Positions 33,195-41,753 of a stretch of DNA of 51,127 bases are shown piece after piece. Every line of letters starts with the position of its first letter. The first letter of the stretch is position 1. This stretch comes from Caccovicinus sp051878975. GTDB lineage: Bacteria > Bacillota > Clostridia > Lachnospirales > Lachnospiraceae. The DNA lies in contig JBJELD010000053.1 of the NCBI GenBank assembly GCA_051878975.1, positions 1 through 51,127 on the forward strand. Direction: 5' to 3'. A program made the position numbers and the translations under genes. The notes beneath the pieces are model-generated. The model was given only the letters and a program-made list of their open reading frames with translations. It was not told the DNA's origin and ran no database searches.

Positions 33195-34136
33195 ATGCTT
33201 CGATACGCTGTAAAACAGTTATTGGGGCTGATTCCGCTGGTATTTCTGGTGTCGGCTGCGGCATTTTTCCTGGTCCGTTTTCTGCCGGGGGATGCCGCAA
33301 CGGCGTATTTGAATTCAATCAATGCGCCGCTGACGGAAGAAACGGTACAGGCTGTGCGGGAGGAGCTGGGGCTGGATCAGCCGGTTCTGGTGCAGTACGG
33401 GAAATGGCTGCTGCATGCGGTTCAGGGCGATCTGGGCTATTCTTATCAGACGAAACGTCTGGTAACGGAGGAACTCTGGGAGGATTTTCGTTATACCGGG
33501 GTTTTGACTCTTGCCGCTCTAGGCTGGATACTGGTGTTCAGCACGTTGTTTGGAATCATTTCGGCCTGGCACGCAGATGGAGTGATTGATATGCTGATCC
33601 GCGGCCTGACCTTTCTTGGCGCCGCTATGCCGAAATTCTGGCTCGGCTTTCTTTTAATGGTTCTTTTTGCTCTGAACTGGAAGGTCTTTCCAGTGATGGG
33701 AGCCACATCCTGGAAGCATCTGATTCTTCCCTCTTTTACGCTGGCCTGTTCCTACATCGCCACTTATACCAAGCTGCTGCGCGGCAGCATTCTGGAAGTG
33801 AAAAATCAGACGTTTGTCCGTTATGCAAAAGCGCGTGGTCTGACCCGGAGGCAGGTGACGGTTCTCCATATCCTTCCGAATGCGCTGACCTCCGTGCTGA
33901 CTACGCTTGGTCTTCATCTGGGAGGAATTTTGTCCGGCTCTGTGATCGTGGAAAATGTGTTTGCTTGGCCGGGGCTGGGAAGAATGTGCGTGGATGCGGT
34001 GGCGGCCAGAAATTATCCCATGATTCAGGGTTACATTCTTCTGCTTTCCGTTCTGTTTGTGGCAGCGAATTTGCTGACAGATCTTGTGTGCGCCATGCTG
34101 AATCCGCGGCTTCGGACGGAAGGGGGAAAAGTGTGA
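33195..34136 (+). CDS. Nickel/peptide-type ABC transporter permease (NikB/DppB-like)
   Basis: This is the first permease of the B12-regulated importer, 313 residues with about six membrane segments. It starts MLRYAVKQLLGLIPLVFLVS and carries the conserved N-terminal AVREELGLDQPVLVQYGKWL. The EAA-like loop is RYAKARGLTRRQVTVLHILP, followed by SGSVIVENVFAWPGLGRM. AGAAAGGAG precedes the start. The stop overlaps the GTG start of the next permease by four bases. Confidence 0.92.
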   Translation: MLRYAVKQLLGLIPLVFLVSAAAFFLVRFLPGDAATAYLNSINAPLTEETVQAVREELGLDQPVLVQYGKWLLHAVQGDLGYSYQTKRLVTEELWEDFRYTGVLTLAALGWILVFSTLFGIISAWHADGVIDMLIRGLTFLGAAMPKFWLGFLLMVLFALNWKVFPVMGATSWKHLILPSFTLACSYIATYTKLLRGSILEVKNQTFVRYAKARGLTRRQVTVLHILPNALTSVLTTLGLHLGGILSGSVIVENVFAWPGLGRMCVDAVAARNYPMIQGYILLLSVLFVAANLLTDLVCAMLNPRLRTEGGKV

Positions 34137-34954
34137 AGAAGAAAACATATCATTTTTGGACGTGTTCTGCTGTAATCAGTGTGTCTCTTTTGACTTTGAT
34201 TGTGACAGCTTGTCTGATGGCGCCGGTTCTTGCACCGGCGGATCCGAATTTTATCGATCCCATGTCCAGGTTTCTGGGAGTATCGGCGGTTCATCCGATG
34301 GGAACGGATTATCTGGGAAGAGATCTGTTTTCCAGAATTTTATGGGGAGGCAGGACGACTGTGGGATACGCACTGGCCGTAACGCTTCTGTCGGCCGGTT
34401 TTGGGACGGCTGTCGGCATGATTTCTGGTGCAGCAGGAGGAATTGTTGACAGCATTCTCATGAAGAGCAGCGATGTGCTGCGGGCATTTCCCGGTATTGT
34501 GTTGGTTTTGATTGTAGTCAGTATCTGGGGTGTAGGAATCCGCAATGTCTGCCTGGCTATGCTGCTGACCCGATGGATCTGGTATGCACGGGTGGCAAGA
34601 AATCTTACAAAAACGGAGCTGACCCGGACTTCTATTGCAGCCAGCCGTCTGGCGGGCAGCAGCTGGATAAAAATTTTAAGAAGAAATGTGTTTCGTTCGA
34701 TTCTGCCGCAGATGTTGTCTGTCCTGTCGATTGATTTCGGAAGTGCGCTTCTTGCCATATCCGGATATTCTTTTTTAGGTCTGGGCGTCCTTCCACCGAA
34801 TCCGGAATGGGGCATGATGATCCAGGATGGGCGGAATTATATGGACCACCCGGCGATGATGTTCTGGCCCGGAATTTGTGTACTGACAGTGGTGATCTGC
34901 ACGAATATTCTGGGAGACAAGCTTCGGGATGGACTGGAGGAAAAGCGATTATGA
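34133..34954 (+). CDS. Nickel/peptide-type ABC transporter permease (NikC/DppC-like)
   Basis: This is the second permease of the importer, 273 residues. It has the family elements HPMGTDYLGRDLFSRILWGG near residue 45 and the EAA loop AASRLAGSSWIKILRRNVFR, ending GVLPPNPEWGMMIQDGRNYM. GTG 34133 was chosen: it overlaps the previous stop as GTGA and follows GAAGGGGG. A longer upstream frame would lie inside the first permease gene. The 3' end overlaps the first ATPase start by four bases (ATGA), so the operon is tightly coupled. Confidence 0.92.
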   Translation: MKKKTYHFWTCSAVISVSLLTLIVTACLMAPVLAPADPNFIDPMSRFLGVSAVHPMGTDYLGRDLFSRILWGGRTTVGYALAVTLLSAGFGTAVGMISGAAGGIVDSILMKSSDVLRAFPGIVLVLIVVSIWGVGIRNVCLAMLLTRWIWYARVARNLTKTELTRTSIAASRLAGSSWIKILRRNVFRSILPQMLSVLSIDFGSALLAISGYSFLGLGVLPPNPEWGMMIQDGRNYMDHPAMMFWPGICVLTVVICTNILGDKLRDGLEEKRL

Positions 34955-35994
34955 GAGCGCAGGAAAAGGAAATGCCGGAATCCGTACCGGCGCTGGAGGC
35001 AGAAAAACTGTCTGTCTGGATGAAGCAGGACGGGAGAAGCATACCGGCGGTGAGGGAATTTAACTTTTCGGTCCGAAAAGGCGGCTGCACCGGTATTATA
35101 GGGGAAAGCGGCTGCGGAAAATCACTGTCCTGTCAGGCAGTTCTCGGACTTCTGGAGCCGAAAAAATGGGAAGTGAAAGGGAACGTGCGCCTGAATGGAG
35201 AACCGGTTCCGATTACGGATGACCGCAAAATGGAGAGCTTCCGCGGCCGGAAAATGGCATTGATTCTGCAGAATCCGCTGGCTGCTTTTGACCCGCGCAT
35301 GACGGTTGGCGCGCATTTCTGTGAGGAAATTCCGGTATGGAATCGAAAAGCAAGGAAAAAAAAGCTGGAGGAAGCTGCGAGGCGATTGGCGGACATGGAG
35401 ATCCATGACCCGCAGAGGGCTTTGAAATCTTATCCGTTTCAGCTGAGCGGCGGCATGCTTCAGAGGATTTTGACGGCGCTTGCATTAAGCCGAAATCCGG
35501 AGCTTTTGATTGCAGATGAGCCGACAACTGCCTTGGATGCGACAACACAGCGTGAACTGCTGAATCTGCTGCAGAGGCATCAGCGTGAGCAAGGGATTTC
35601 GCTGCTGCTGATTTCTCATGATCTGGAGGTGATTTCTCAGATGGCAGATTCGATTGTGGTTATGTATGCTGGGGAAGCAGTAGAATGCGGGAAGGCGGCG
35701 GAGATCTTGTATTCACCTCTCCATCCGTATACCAGAGGCTTGTTTCGGTCGGTTCTGACTTATTCCAAAGAGCGGCTGGTCTGCATGGACGGATATCCGC
35801 CGCGTCTGGAGGAAATTCCGGAGACGGGCTGTCCATTTGCGCCCCGGTGTCCGGAGCGGGAGGAAAGCTGCAGCGCAGACGGGACGTATTCAGAAAGGCA
35901 GAAGCTTTGGGAGGCGGCTCCCGGACATTTTGTCCGCTGCTGCAATGGAAAGGAGAACGAGAAAGAGATTGCTGGAAGTAAGAAATCTCAGTAA
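34951..35994 (+). CDS. Nickel/peptide-type ABC transporter ATPase 1 (NikD/DppD-like)
   Basis: This is the first ATPase of the importer, 347 residues. Walker A is GESGCGKSLS, the signature is LSGGMLQRILTALAL, and Walker B is LLIADEPTTALDATTQ. The C-terminal extension contains GCPFAPRCPEREESC, the cysteine-containing oligopeptide-transporter C-terminal motif. GGAGGAAAAG precedes ATG 34951. Its end overlaps the predicted start of the second ATPase. Confidence 0.93.
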   Translation: MRAQEKEMPESVPALEAEKLSVWMKQDGRSIPAVREFNFSVRKGGCTGIIGESGCGKSLSCQAVLGLLEPKKWEVKGNVRLNGEPVPITDDRKMESFRGRKMALILQNPLAAFDPRMTVGAHFCEEIPVWNRKARKKKLEEAARRLADMEIHDPQRALKSYPFQLSGGMLQRILTALALSRNPELLIADEPTTALDATTQRELLNLLQRHQREQGISLLLISHDLEVISQMADSIVVMYAGEAVECGKAAEILYSPLHPYTRGLFRSVLTYSKERLVCMDGYPPRLEEIPETGCPFAPRCPEREESCSADGTYSERQKLWEAAPGHFVRCCNGKENEKEIAGSKKSQ

Positions 35995-36745
35995 AGAATA
36001 CGGAAAAAATAGAAAAAAGTCCGTTCAGGCTTTGTCGGAGGTTTCGTTTCAGCTTCCGTCAGGCCAATGCCTGGGTGTGGCGGGGGAGAGCGGCTGCGGA
36101 AAAAGTACGCTCTGCCGTCTGATTGCCGGGCTGGAAGCACCGTCTTCCGGGACTGTTTTGTATGACGGGGAGCCGATAGAAGCACTTCGCAGGCGCGGAG
36201 AAATTCAAATGGTATTTCAGAACAGTCTGGATGCAGTCAATCTTCACATGAATGTGTTTCAGATCATATCTGAGCCGATGGAAAATTTTTTTCATATGTC
36301 AAAAGCGGAACGCCGGGAACAGGTCGGAAGTCTTTTGGAACAGGTCGGATTGTCATGGGAGGATATGAGCAAGTATCCGGCTCAGTTCAGTGGAGGGCAG
36401 CTGCAGCGGGTCTGTATTGCCCGGGCTCTTGCGGCCAGACCAAAGCTGTTGATTCTGGATGAACCGCTCAGCAGCCTGGATGTATCGGTGCAGGCGCAGA
36501 TTTTAAATCTGCTTTCGGATTTAAAGTCCGGGCGGAATTTAACCTGCATTCTGGTTTCTCATGATCTGAAGGCGGTGTACTATCTGTCGGATGCTCTGAT
36601 TGTCATGTACGGCGGAAAAATCGTAGAGGCGGTTCAGGATATCGCAGATTTTCCCCATCTGGTGCATCCGTATACCAGACGCCTTCTGGAATGTCATGGA
36701 GGAGAGATGAGCTTTCCAAACCGGATGGAAGGATCTGGATGTTGA
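35945..36745 (+). CDS. Nickel/peptide-type ABC transporter ATPase 2 (NikE/DppF-like)
   Basis: This is the second ATPase, about 266 residues, with Walker A GESGCGKST, signature FSGGQLQRVCIARALA and Walker B LLILDEPLSSLDVS. It ends soon after VHPYTRRLLECH. ATG 35945 lies within the end of the previous gene and lacks a good ribosome-binding site. TTG 35969, giving MLEVRNLSKEYG and with AGGAG upstream, is an equally plausible start. Both fit translational coupling. Its last codons overlap the open frame of the arginase-family remnant, so the deletion or fusion that made the remnant may have altered this C-terminus. Confidence 0.9.
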   Translation: MERRTRKRLLEVRNLSKEYGKNRKKSVQALSEVSFQLPSGQCLGVAGESGCGKSTLCRLIAGLEAPSSGTVLYDGEPIEALRRRGEIQMVFQNSLDAVNLHMNVFQIISEPMENFFHMSKAERREQVGSLLEQVGLSWEDMSKYPAQFSGGQLQRVCIARALAARPKLLILDEPLSSLDVSVQAQILNLLSDLKSGRNLTCILVSHDLKAVYYLSDALIVMYGGKIVEAVQDIADFPHLVHPYTRRLLECHGGEMSFPNRMEGSGC

Positions 36746-36989
36746 CGAGCGCCGGCAGAAGCGTTATAACATAGTCAAACCGGAGGGGCTGACACGGATT
36801 GACTGCAGTGATATCAGCGGAACCAGCATGTACTGCACGAAGGAGGCACTGGAAATTCTGCATCAGACGGTAATCGGAGTTGATATCTGCGGAGAGTGCA
36901 GTCCATCGGAACCGCTGCCGCAGCTTATGGAGGATGAGAAGATCAATCTGGTGACAAACCGGATTTTATACCATTTCCTTTCGGCATAA
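36711..36989 (+). pseudogene. Arginase-family remnant with internal deletion
   Basis: The frame from 36711 to the stop at 36987 has no start codon near its beginning and encodes two joined pieces of an arginase-family protein. RYNIVKPEGLTRIDCSDISG plus TSMYCTKEALEIL resembles the N-terminus. VIGVDICGECSPSEPLPQ and the following NLVTNRILYHFLS resembles the extreme C-terminus. About 150 to 200 residues that would hold the metal-binding Asp/His motifs are missing, and the reading frame is kept across the junction near 36862. It overlaps the end of the second ATPase gene. It is unlikely to be a functional enzyme. Confidence 0.7.
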
Positions 36990-37040
36990 AATGCGTTATA
37001 CTGGAGACAGAGAATTTGCAGCCTGGAAGGAGAAAACAGA

Positions 37041-37187
37041 ATGTTCGGAAAGCATGTTCGCAGCAAAGTGGTTTCCTATGACAAAACCAAAAAGAATGGT
37101 GATGCAAAGGACATAGGAAAAGCCGGCGCTGCCCTGATTTTCATGGGGACAGCGCCGGCTTTCTTGTCCGGGAGGCAGAATCAGTGA
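37041..37187 (+). pseudogene. Small frame of unknown origin, overlapped by a terminator (probable gene fragment)
   Basis: A 48-codon frame starts at ATG 37041 after GAAGGAG. Its first 25 codons, MFGKHVRSKVVSYDKTKKNG and following, look like a real N-terminus, but the second half is simply the terminator hairpin at 37119-37165 read as protein. It is best seen as the start of a deleted gene. No function is recognised. Confidence 0.4.
37119..37165. terminator. Bidirectional terminator
   Basis: AAAGCCGGCGCTG pairs perfectly with CAGCGCCGGCTTT (13 bp), with CCC/GGG continuing inside. A-rich and T-rich flanks let it serve the plus-strand remnants and the minus-strand M20 gene. Confidence 0.85.
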
Positions 37188-38407
37188 TGCTCTTCCAGCC
37201 AGCGCATTGCCGTGTAGGCGTAAACGGCGCTTCCGACTGCAAGTGCATCCTCATCAAATTTTACCTTCGGGTGATGCTGCGGATAGCAGTACCCCTTTTC
37301 CGGCTGGCCCGCTGCCAGTGCCAGCATGATGGACGGAACCGCCTGGCTTACATAGGCAAAGTCTTCTGAGCCGGCTGATTTCGGCGGCTTGGAATTACCG
37401 GACATGGCATTGACCTGACCGGTGGTGAAGGCTCTGTCTTCTCCGAGAAATTCGGTCAGATATCTGGCTGCACAGGCAGACAGGTCACGGTCATTTACAA
37501 GAGTCGGGCAGCCGCTTCCAAATTCTACTTCTGCAGAAGCGCGGAATACGGCTGCGGTCCCACGGGCGATTTCGGTCATTCTGGTTTTCAGGAAGCTCCG
37601 GACCTCCTCATCGTAGGTGCGGATGGTTCCTCCAAGCTCGACGGTATCTGGAATCACGTTGTCAGCTGCACCGGCGTGAATGGAACCGATGGTCAGGACT
37701 GCTTCATCTGAGAGCGCCAGTTCCCGCGCATGGATTTCCTGAAGAGCAATCACGATATGAGCAGCGGCATTGATGGGATCGATGCCGGCATTCGGCATGG
37801 AACCATGACAGCCTTTGCCCTGGATCCGGATCTTGAAATAGTCGGCTGCAGGAGCGCTGACGCCGGCATCAGAAATGATGACGGTTCCGGCCGGAAATGG
37901 CATTCCTGCCATGACGTGGATCATCAGGGCCGCATCCACATCCGGATTTTTAAGAAGACCGGCTTCGATCATATCGTGGGAGCCCTCGAAGATCTCCTCC
38001 GCCGGCTGGAACATCAGCTTGATGGTGCCGTTGATTTCAGATTCATGTGCTTTTAACAGTCTGGCGGCGCCCAGAAGCATGGCAGCGTGCATGTCATGTC
38101 CGCAGGCATGCATATTAGCTGTCTGAGAAGAAAATTCCACTCCGGATTCTTCCTGAATGGGAAGGGCATCCATGTCTGCGCGAAGCAGAAATACCTTTCC
38201 AGGCTTCTGTCCGCCGGCCAGGACAATCAGACCGCATTTTCCGCATTCCACCGGTGTATAGCCCATTGTAGACAGCTCCTTTTTCAGATAAGCAACCGTA
38301 TCGGATAAATCGAAGCCGGTTTCGGCGTGGGCATGGAGATAATGTCTGGCAGAAAGGAGATACTCTCTGTTATTCTGCGATTCCTGCAAAAGCTCTGCAT
38401 CTTTCAT
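37181..38407 (-). CDS. M20-family amidohydrolase / carboxypeptidase
   Basis: This is a zinc-dependent cytoplasmic amidohydrolase of the M20D type (HipO/AmhX/IAA-amino-acid hydrolase-like), 408 residues. Metal and catalytic motifs are LLRADMDALPIQEESG, MHACGHDMHAAMLLGAARLL, FQPAEEIFEGSHDMIEAG and the dimerisation-domain KGCHGSMPNAGIDPINAAAH; the final ligand His is in YCYPQHHPKVKFDE. The ATG at 38407 follows AAAGGAGG on the minus strand; a longer frame upstream lacks support. N-acyl or aminobenzoyl amino acids are likely substrates. It is a single-gene unit with its own promoter at 38448-38476. Confidence 0.92.
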   Translation of the reverse strand: MKDAELLQESQNNREYLLSARHYLHAHAETGFDLSDTVAYLKKELSTMGYTPVECGKCGLIVLAGGQKPGKVFLLRADMDALPIQEESGVEFSSQTANMHACGHDMHAAMLLGAARLLKAHESEINGTIKLMFQPAEEIFEGSHDMIEAGLLKNPDVDAALMIHVMAGMPFPAGTVIISDAGVSAPAADYFKIRIQGKGCHGSMPNAGIDPINAAAHIVIALQEIHARELALSDEAVLTIGSIHAGAADNVIPDTVELGGTIRTYDEEVRSFLKTRMTEIARGTAAVFRASAEVEFGSGCPTLVNDRDLSACAARYLTEFLGEDRAFTTGQVNAMSGNSKPPKSAGSEDFAYVSQAVPSIMLALAAGQPEKGYCYPQHHPKVKFDEDALAVGSAVYAYTAMRWLEEHH

Positions 38408-38447
38408 TATATCGTTTCCTCCTTTTACACATTTCAGCAATAGAACC

Positions 38448-38476
38448 ATGTTAGCAAGCCTGGCTTTTTTTGTCAA
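38448..38476 (-). promoter_or_regulatory. Promoter of the M20 amidohydrolase gene
   Basis: On the minus strand TTGACA (complement of 38471-38476) and TAACAT (complement of 38448-38453) are spaced 17 bases apart. Confidence 0.7.
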
Positions 38477-38511
38477 GGGTTTCCCTGGCGCCGGCGGATC
38501 GGACTCAGATA

Positions 38512-38540
38512 TTGACAGGGAGGGCAGCAAAAGCTATACT
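38512..38540 (+). promoter_or_regulatory. Promoter of the CDP-alcohol phosphatidyltransferase gene
   Basis: TTGACA at 38512 and TATACT at 38535, 17-base spacer. Confidence 0.8.
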
Positions 38541-38591
38541 GTAACTAAGTTGTCTGAAGATGTTTTATGGAAATGATTCAAGGTGAAGAAT

Positions 38592-39167
38592 ATGCGCAAA
38601 AGGAAAAATCAAAAGCTCATGGATATTCGGCAGCTGCCGAATCTGATTACGGGAATCCGCATCGCCGGGACATTTTGTCTGCTGTTTATCCGGCCGTTTT
38701 CGGCGGCTTTTTATGCGGTTTATTCTCTTTCCGGCATCAGCGATGTGCTGGATGGATGGACAGCCAGAAAGCTGAAGGCGGAGAGTGAGTTCGGATCCAG
38801 GCTGGACAGTGTGGCCGATCTGCTGTTTTATGCCGTGATGCTGGTGAAAATTCTTCCCGGTCTGCTGATGAAGCTGCCGGCGGCAATCTGGTATGCGGCA
38901 GGAAGCTGCCTGGCGATCCGTCTGGCCTCCTATGTGGCGGTGGCTTTGAAGTACCATCGTTTTGCCTCGACGCATACCTATCTGAATAAACTGACCGGGG
39001 CTTTTGTCTTTGCAGTGCCTTATGTCATTCAACTGCCGTTTGCCGTTCCCTTCTGTGCGGCGGTCTGCCTGGTGGCCGGTCTGGCATCAGCGGAGGAGCT
39101 GGCGCTTCATATTCTGGAACAGGAGTATGATCCCAGTGTGAAGACCATTTTCAGAAGGCGGAAATAG
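38592..39167 (+). CDS. CDP-alcohol phosphatidyltransferase family protein
   Basis: This is a membrane enzyme that transfers a phosphatidyl group from CDP-diacylglycerol to an alcohol (for example glycerol-3-phosphate or serine). The 191-residue protein has the full catalytic motif: SDVLDGWTARKL, then EFGSRLDSVAD, matching D-x2-D-G-x2-A-R-x8-G-x3-D-x3-D. About five membrane segments follow. ATG 38592 follows AAGGTG; the upstream GTG 38583 is possible. It is an isolated gene, so it may be a second phosphatidyltransferase beside the housekeeping pgsA. The exact acceptor is unknown. Confidence 0.9.
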   Translation: MRKRKNQKLMDIRQLPNLITGIRIAGTFCLLFIRPFSAAFYAVYSLSGISDVLDGWTARKLKAESEFGSRLDSVADLLFYAVMLVKILPGLLMKLPAAIWYAAGSCLAIRLASYVAVALKYHRFASTHTYLNKLTGAFVFAVPYVIQLPFAVPFCAAVCLVAGLASAEELALHILEQEYDPSVKTIFRRRK

Positions 39168-39215
39168 AGAAAAAAGGTTTTGCCGCAAAAAAATTCCGGA
39201 TCGGAAAAGTACGAT

Positions 39216-41078
39216 TTACGTCAGAGCGTTTTCTCTGGTCAGATAAATGGTCTTGACAATCGAAACACAGGAATCGATGCCCAGTGTGCCGCTGTCCAGA
39301 CAGATGTCATAATTATCTGCATCCCCGAATTTCTGATGGGAATAATAGTTATAATAGGAGCTGCGCTGTTTGTCAGTCTTTTCGATCTGCTCCAGCGCTT
39401 TGTCATCGACTTCCTTATAAATATGGGCGATCCGGTGTTTCCGGATTTCCAGATCCGCATGGACAAACAGCTTCAACACGTTAGGACGGCCTTTTAAGAC
39501 ATAATCGGCGCACCGCCCGACAATGACACAGGCGCCTTTTTGGGCAATTTCCTGAATGACGGCGGACTGCTCCAGAAATACCTTGTCATTCACAGAAAGT
39601 TCACTCCGGACACCGGCAGTCAGGTCGTACAGCAGACCTCCGACGCCGGTGTTTTCGTGATTTTCGAAAAAGCTCCTGTCCAGACTGCTGGACTGTGCTG
39701 CAAGCTCGATCAGTTCATTGTCATAGAACGGAATATCCAGTTCTTTTGCCAGTCTGCGGCCGATCTCGCGCCCGCCGCTTCCGTACTGCCGGCTGATGGT
39801 AAGAATGATGTGTCCGGCAGCCGGAGAGTCGGACGGGATTCTGGCAGAGGCCGGAGCGGCTCCTTTGTTAAATTCTCCGGCCCATTCAAAGCCCTTTTTG
39901 GCTACAATGACCGCGATGATCTCATTGATCACGGCAGCGGCGGCGATGGTTCCCTGAATGATCTGTGCACACTCCGGAGTCGGTTCCTTTAAGATGGAGA
40001 CGGCAATTCCGGTAAACACGAGAGAAACGCCGGAATGCGGAAGCAAAGTAAGGCCCAGATATTTTTTCACGGTTTCCGGTGAATGGGTTATGCCGGCACC
40101 GAAATATGCGCCGAAATATTTGCCGACTGCCCGGGAGACGATGTAAATGGCCGTGAACAGGCCGGCGTCCATGATCAGGTGATAGTCCAGCGGTGCTCCC
40201 AGGTTTAAAATGACGAGGATCATGGCAATTCCGAGAATCGGATTAAATGCCTGCATGATCTGCTCCAGCCGTTTTTCTGTTACCATATTTGAGAAAACGG
40301 CAGAAAAGGCCATGCCGATCAGCATAAAATTCAGAACCGGTTTTGGCATAACCCGGTTATTGAAAAAAAATCCCACGCAGGAGGTTCCAATCAGGGCGGC
40401 GGACAGCAGAGCCGCGGTTGCCAGGCTGCCGCGCTCTTTTTTAAGCATCATTCCGGCAGCCAGTCCCGTCACGGCGCCGATTGCCAGCGGAAGCAGAACC
40501 ACAACGGCAATCATCCAGGGCGGAAGGCCCTGCCCGGAAATGCGGGATGCCACGATGGAAATTACCGTGAAGAATACTACAACACCGACCATATCATCCA
40601 GGGCTGCCATAGGAATCAGCGTTTTGGTAACCGGCCCGTCGGTTTTAAATTCCCGGACAACGGACAGGGCCGGAGCCGGTGCAGTCGCCAGCGCAATGCC
40701 GCCGAATATCACGGCAAGATAAAGCGGAACATGAACGATATAAAAAATAATACCGAATACCAGACTGACGAAAAAGAAGGTTCCCAGAGACTGAGTCAGC
40801 GTGGTAATGATGATCTGCCTTCCGGATTTCTTTATTTTGTTCCAAACCAGTTCGGTTCCGATCAGCAGACCTACGGCGCATTCCAGAATGTGAATCATGA
40901 TCTGATACCAGCCGGCATCTAAGATCGGATTGCTGATTACCGACAACGCGTGCGGTCCCAGCAGCATTCCGGTGATCAGCCATCCCAGAATGGAGGGAAG
41001 CTTGATTTTGGACACCAGTTTCCCGACGAAAAAAGCAGTGACGGCCCCAGCTGCGAGCCGTAAAATCATAGATATCAT
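39216..41078 (-). CDS. Cation:proton antiporter (CPA2/KefB-like) fused to a cytidylate-kinase-like domain
   Basis: The 620-residue product has two parts. Residues 1-400 are a CPA2-type sodium or potassium:proton antiporter with about 12 membrane segments: LPSILGWLITGMLLGPHA, ALATAPAPALSVVREF and AALDDMVGVVVFFTV with the paired Asp residues of the ion site. After a Pro/Ala/Ser-rich linker (about 403-422), residues 423-620 form a cytidylate-kinase-like domain. That domain has a P-loop (SRQYGSGGREIGRRLAKEL), VIVGRCADYVLKGRPN and NYDICLDSGTLGIDSCV. AGGAGG precedes the ATG, which overlaps the TetR stop by four bases. The kinase domain may sense or use a nucleotide to regulate transport; that is inference. 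Confidence 0.9.
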   Translation of the reverse strand: MISMILRLAAGAVTAFFVGKLVSKIKLPSILGWLITGMLLGPHALSVISNPILDAGWYQIMIHILECAVGLLIGTELVWNKIKKSGRQIIITTLTQSLGTFFFVSLVFGIIFYIVHVPLYLAVIFGGIALATAPAPALSVVREFKTDGPVTKTLIPMAALDDMVGVVVFFTVISIVASRISGQGLPPWMIAVVVLLPLAIGAVTGLAAGMMLKKERGSLATAALLSAALIGTSCVGFFFNNRVMPKPVLNFMLIGMAFSAVFSNMVTEKRLEQIMQAFNPILGIAMILVILNLGAPLDYHLIMDAGLFTAIYIVSRAVGKYFGAYFGAGITHSPETVKKYLGLTLLPHSGVSLVFTGIAVSILKEPTPECAQIIQGTIAAAAVINEIIAVIVAKKGFEWAGEFNKGAAPASARIPSDSPAAGHIILTISRQYGSGGREIGRRLAKELDIPFYDNELIELAAQSSSLDRSFFENHENTGVGGLLYDLTAGVRSELSVNDKVFLEQSAVIQEIAQKGACVIVGRCADYVLKGRPNVLKLFVHADLEIRKHRIAHIYKEVDDKALEQIEKTDKQRSSYYNYYSHQKFGDADNYDICLDSGTLGIDSCVSIVKTIYLTRENALT

Positions 41079-41704
41079 GACGATAAATCCTCCTTTGCAA
41101 TTCCATACAGGATAATATTCAGAAAGGTTGACAGCTGAAGTTCGTGATCCTGTACCAAAGCGGTAAAATCGCGGCCTTCAAAGGCCAGGATCTGAAAATA
41201 GCTGTTAAACATTTCCTGAAAAATGAAAAAATAACGGGTTGCGGTTTCGGCTGTCATTCCATCGCGCAGCTCTAAACAGCTTAAAAGCTCCTGATACCGG
41301 GATGCATGGAATGCATCGAATTCTCGCCGGATTTCCCGGATTTCCCGGGTCAGGTGCTTCGGAGGGTACAGCATGGACTGAAAGAAAATATGGCTGAGCA
41401 GAGGATTTTCCCGGAAGAACTGCTGACGCAGGCCAAGGAGCTTCTGCAGATTCTCGTGCGCATTGCCTGCCGGGTATTCTGCATTGCGCAGAAAAGAAGT
41501 CATTTCATGGAAGCAGATCTCCACGCATTTTAAATACAATTCATCCTTGCTTTTGAAATTGTGATAGACCAGTCCTTTGGAAATATGATTTTCGCTGCAG
41601 ATGGTATTGATGGAAGCGCTTTCATAGCTATGGGTTCCGAATTCCTGAATGGCAGCGTTTAAAATTTTCCGGCAGGTGATCTGGGTCTTTTCCTTCTGGT
41701 TCAT
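41075..41704 (-). CDS. TetR family transcriptional regulator
   Basis: This is a repressor of 209 residues, with helix-turn-helix SINTICSENHISKGLVYHNF near residue 34 and a poorly conserved C-terminal ligand domain. ATG 41704 follows AGGAGGAGTGCTC. Its last four bases overlap the antiporter-kinase start (ATGA), so the two are translated together and it probably controls that operon. The promoter at 41754-41782 has TGACA and TGTCA half-sites flanking the -10/-35 region that could form the operator. Confidence 0.9.
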   Translation of the reverse strand: MNQKEKTQITCRKILNAAIQEFGTHSYESASINTICSENHISKGLVYHNFKSKDELYLKCVEICFHEMTSFLRNAEYPAGNAHENLQKLLGLRQQFFRENPLLSHIFFQSMLYPPKHLTREIREIRREFDAFHASRYQELLSCLELRDGMTAETATRYFFIFQEMFNSYFQILAFEGRDFTALVQDHELQLSTFLNIILYGIAKEDLSS

Positions 41705-41753
41705 GAGCACTCCTCCTGACGTATTCTGAGCGTATTTTTAAAACCTGACACTC

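Noticed and set aside
31507..33318. A 603-codon open frame on the minus strand opposite the nickel/peptide binding-protein gene
   Set aside because: It has no ribosome-binding site, no recognisable domain, and composition (His, Gln, Arg and Ile rich) typical of an antisense frame of a GC-biased gene.
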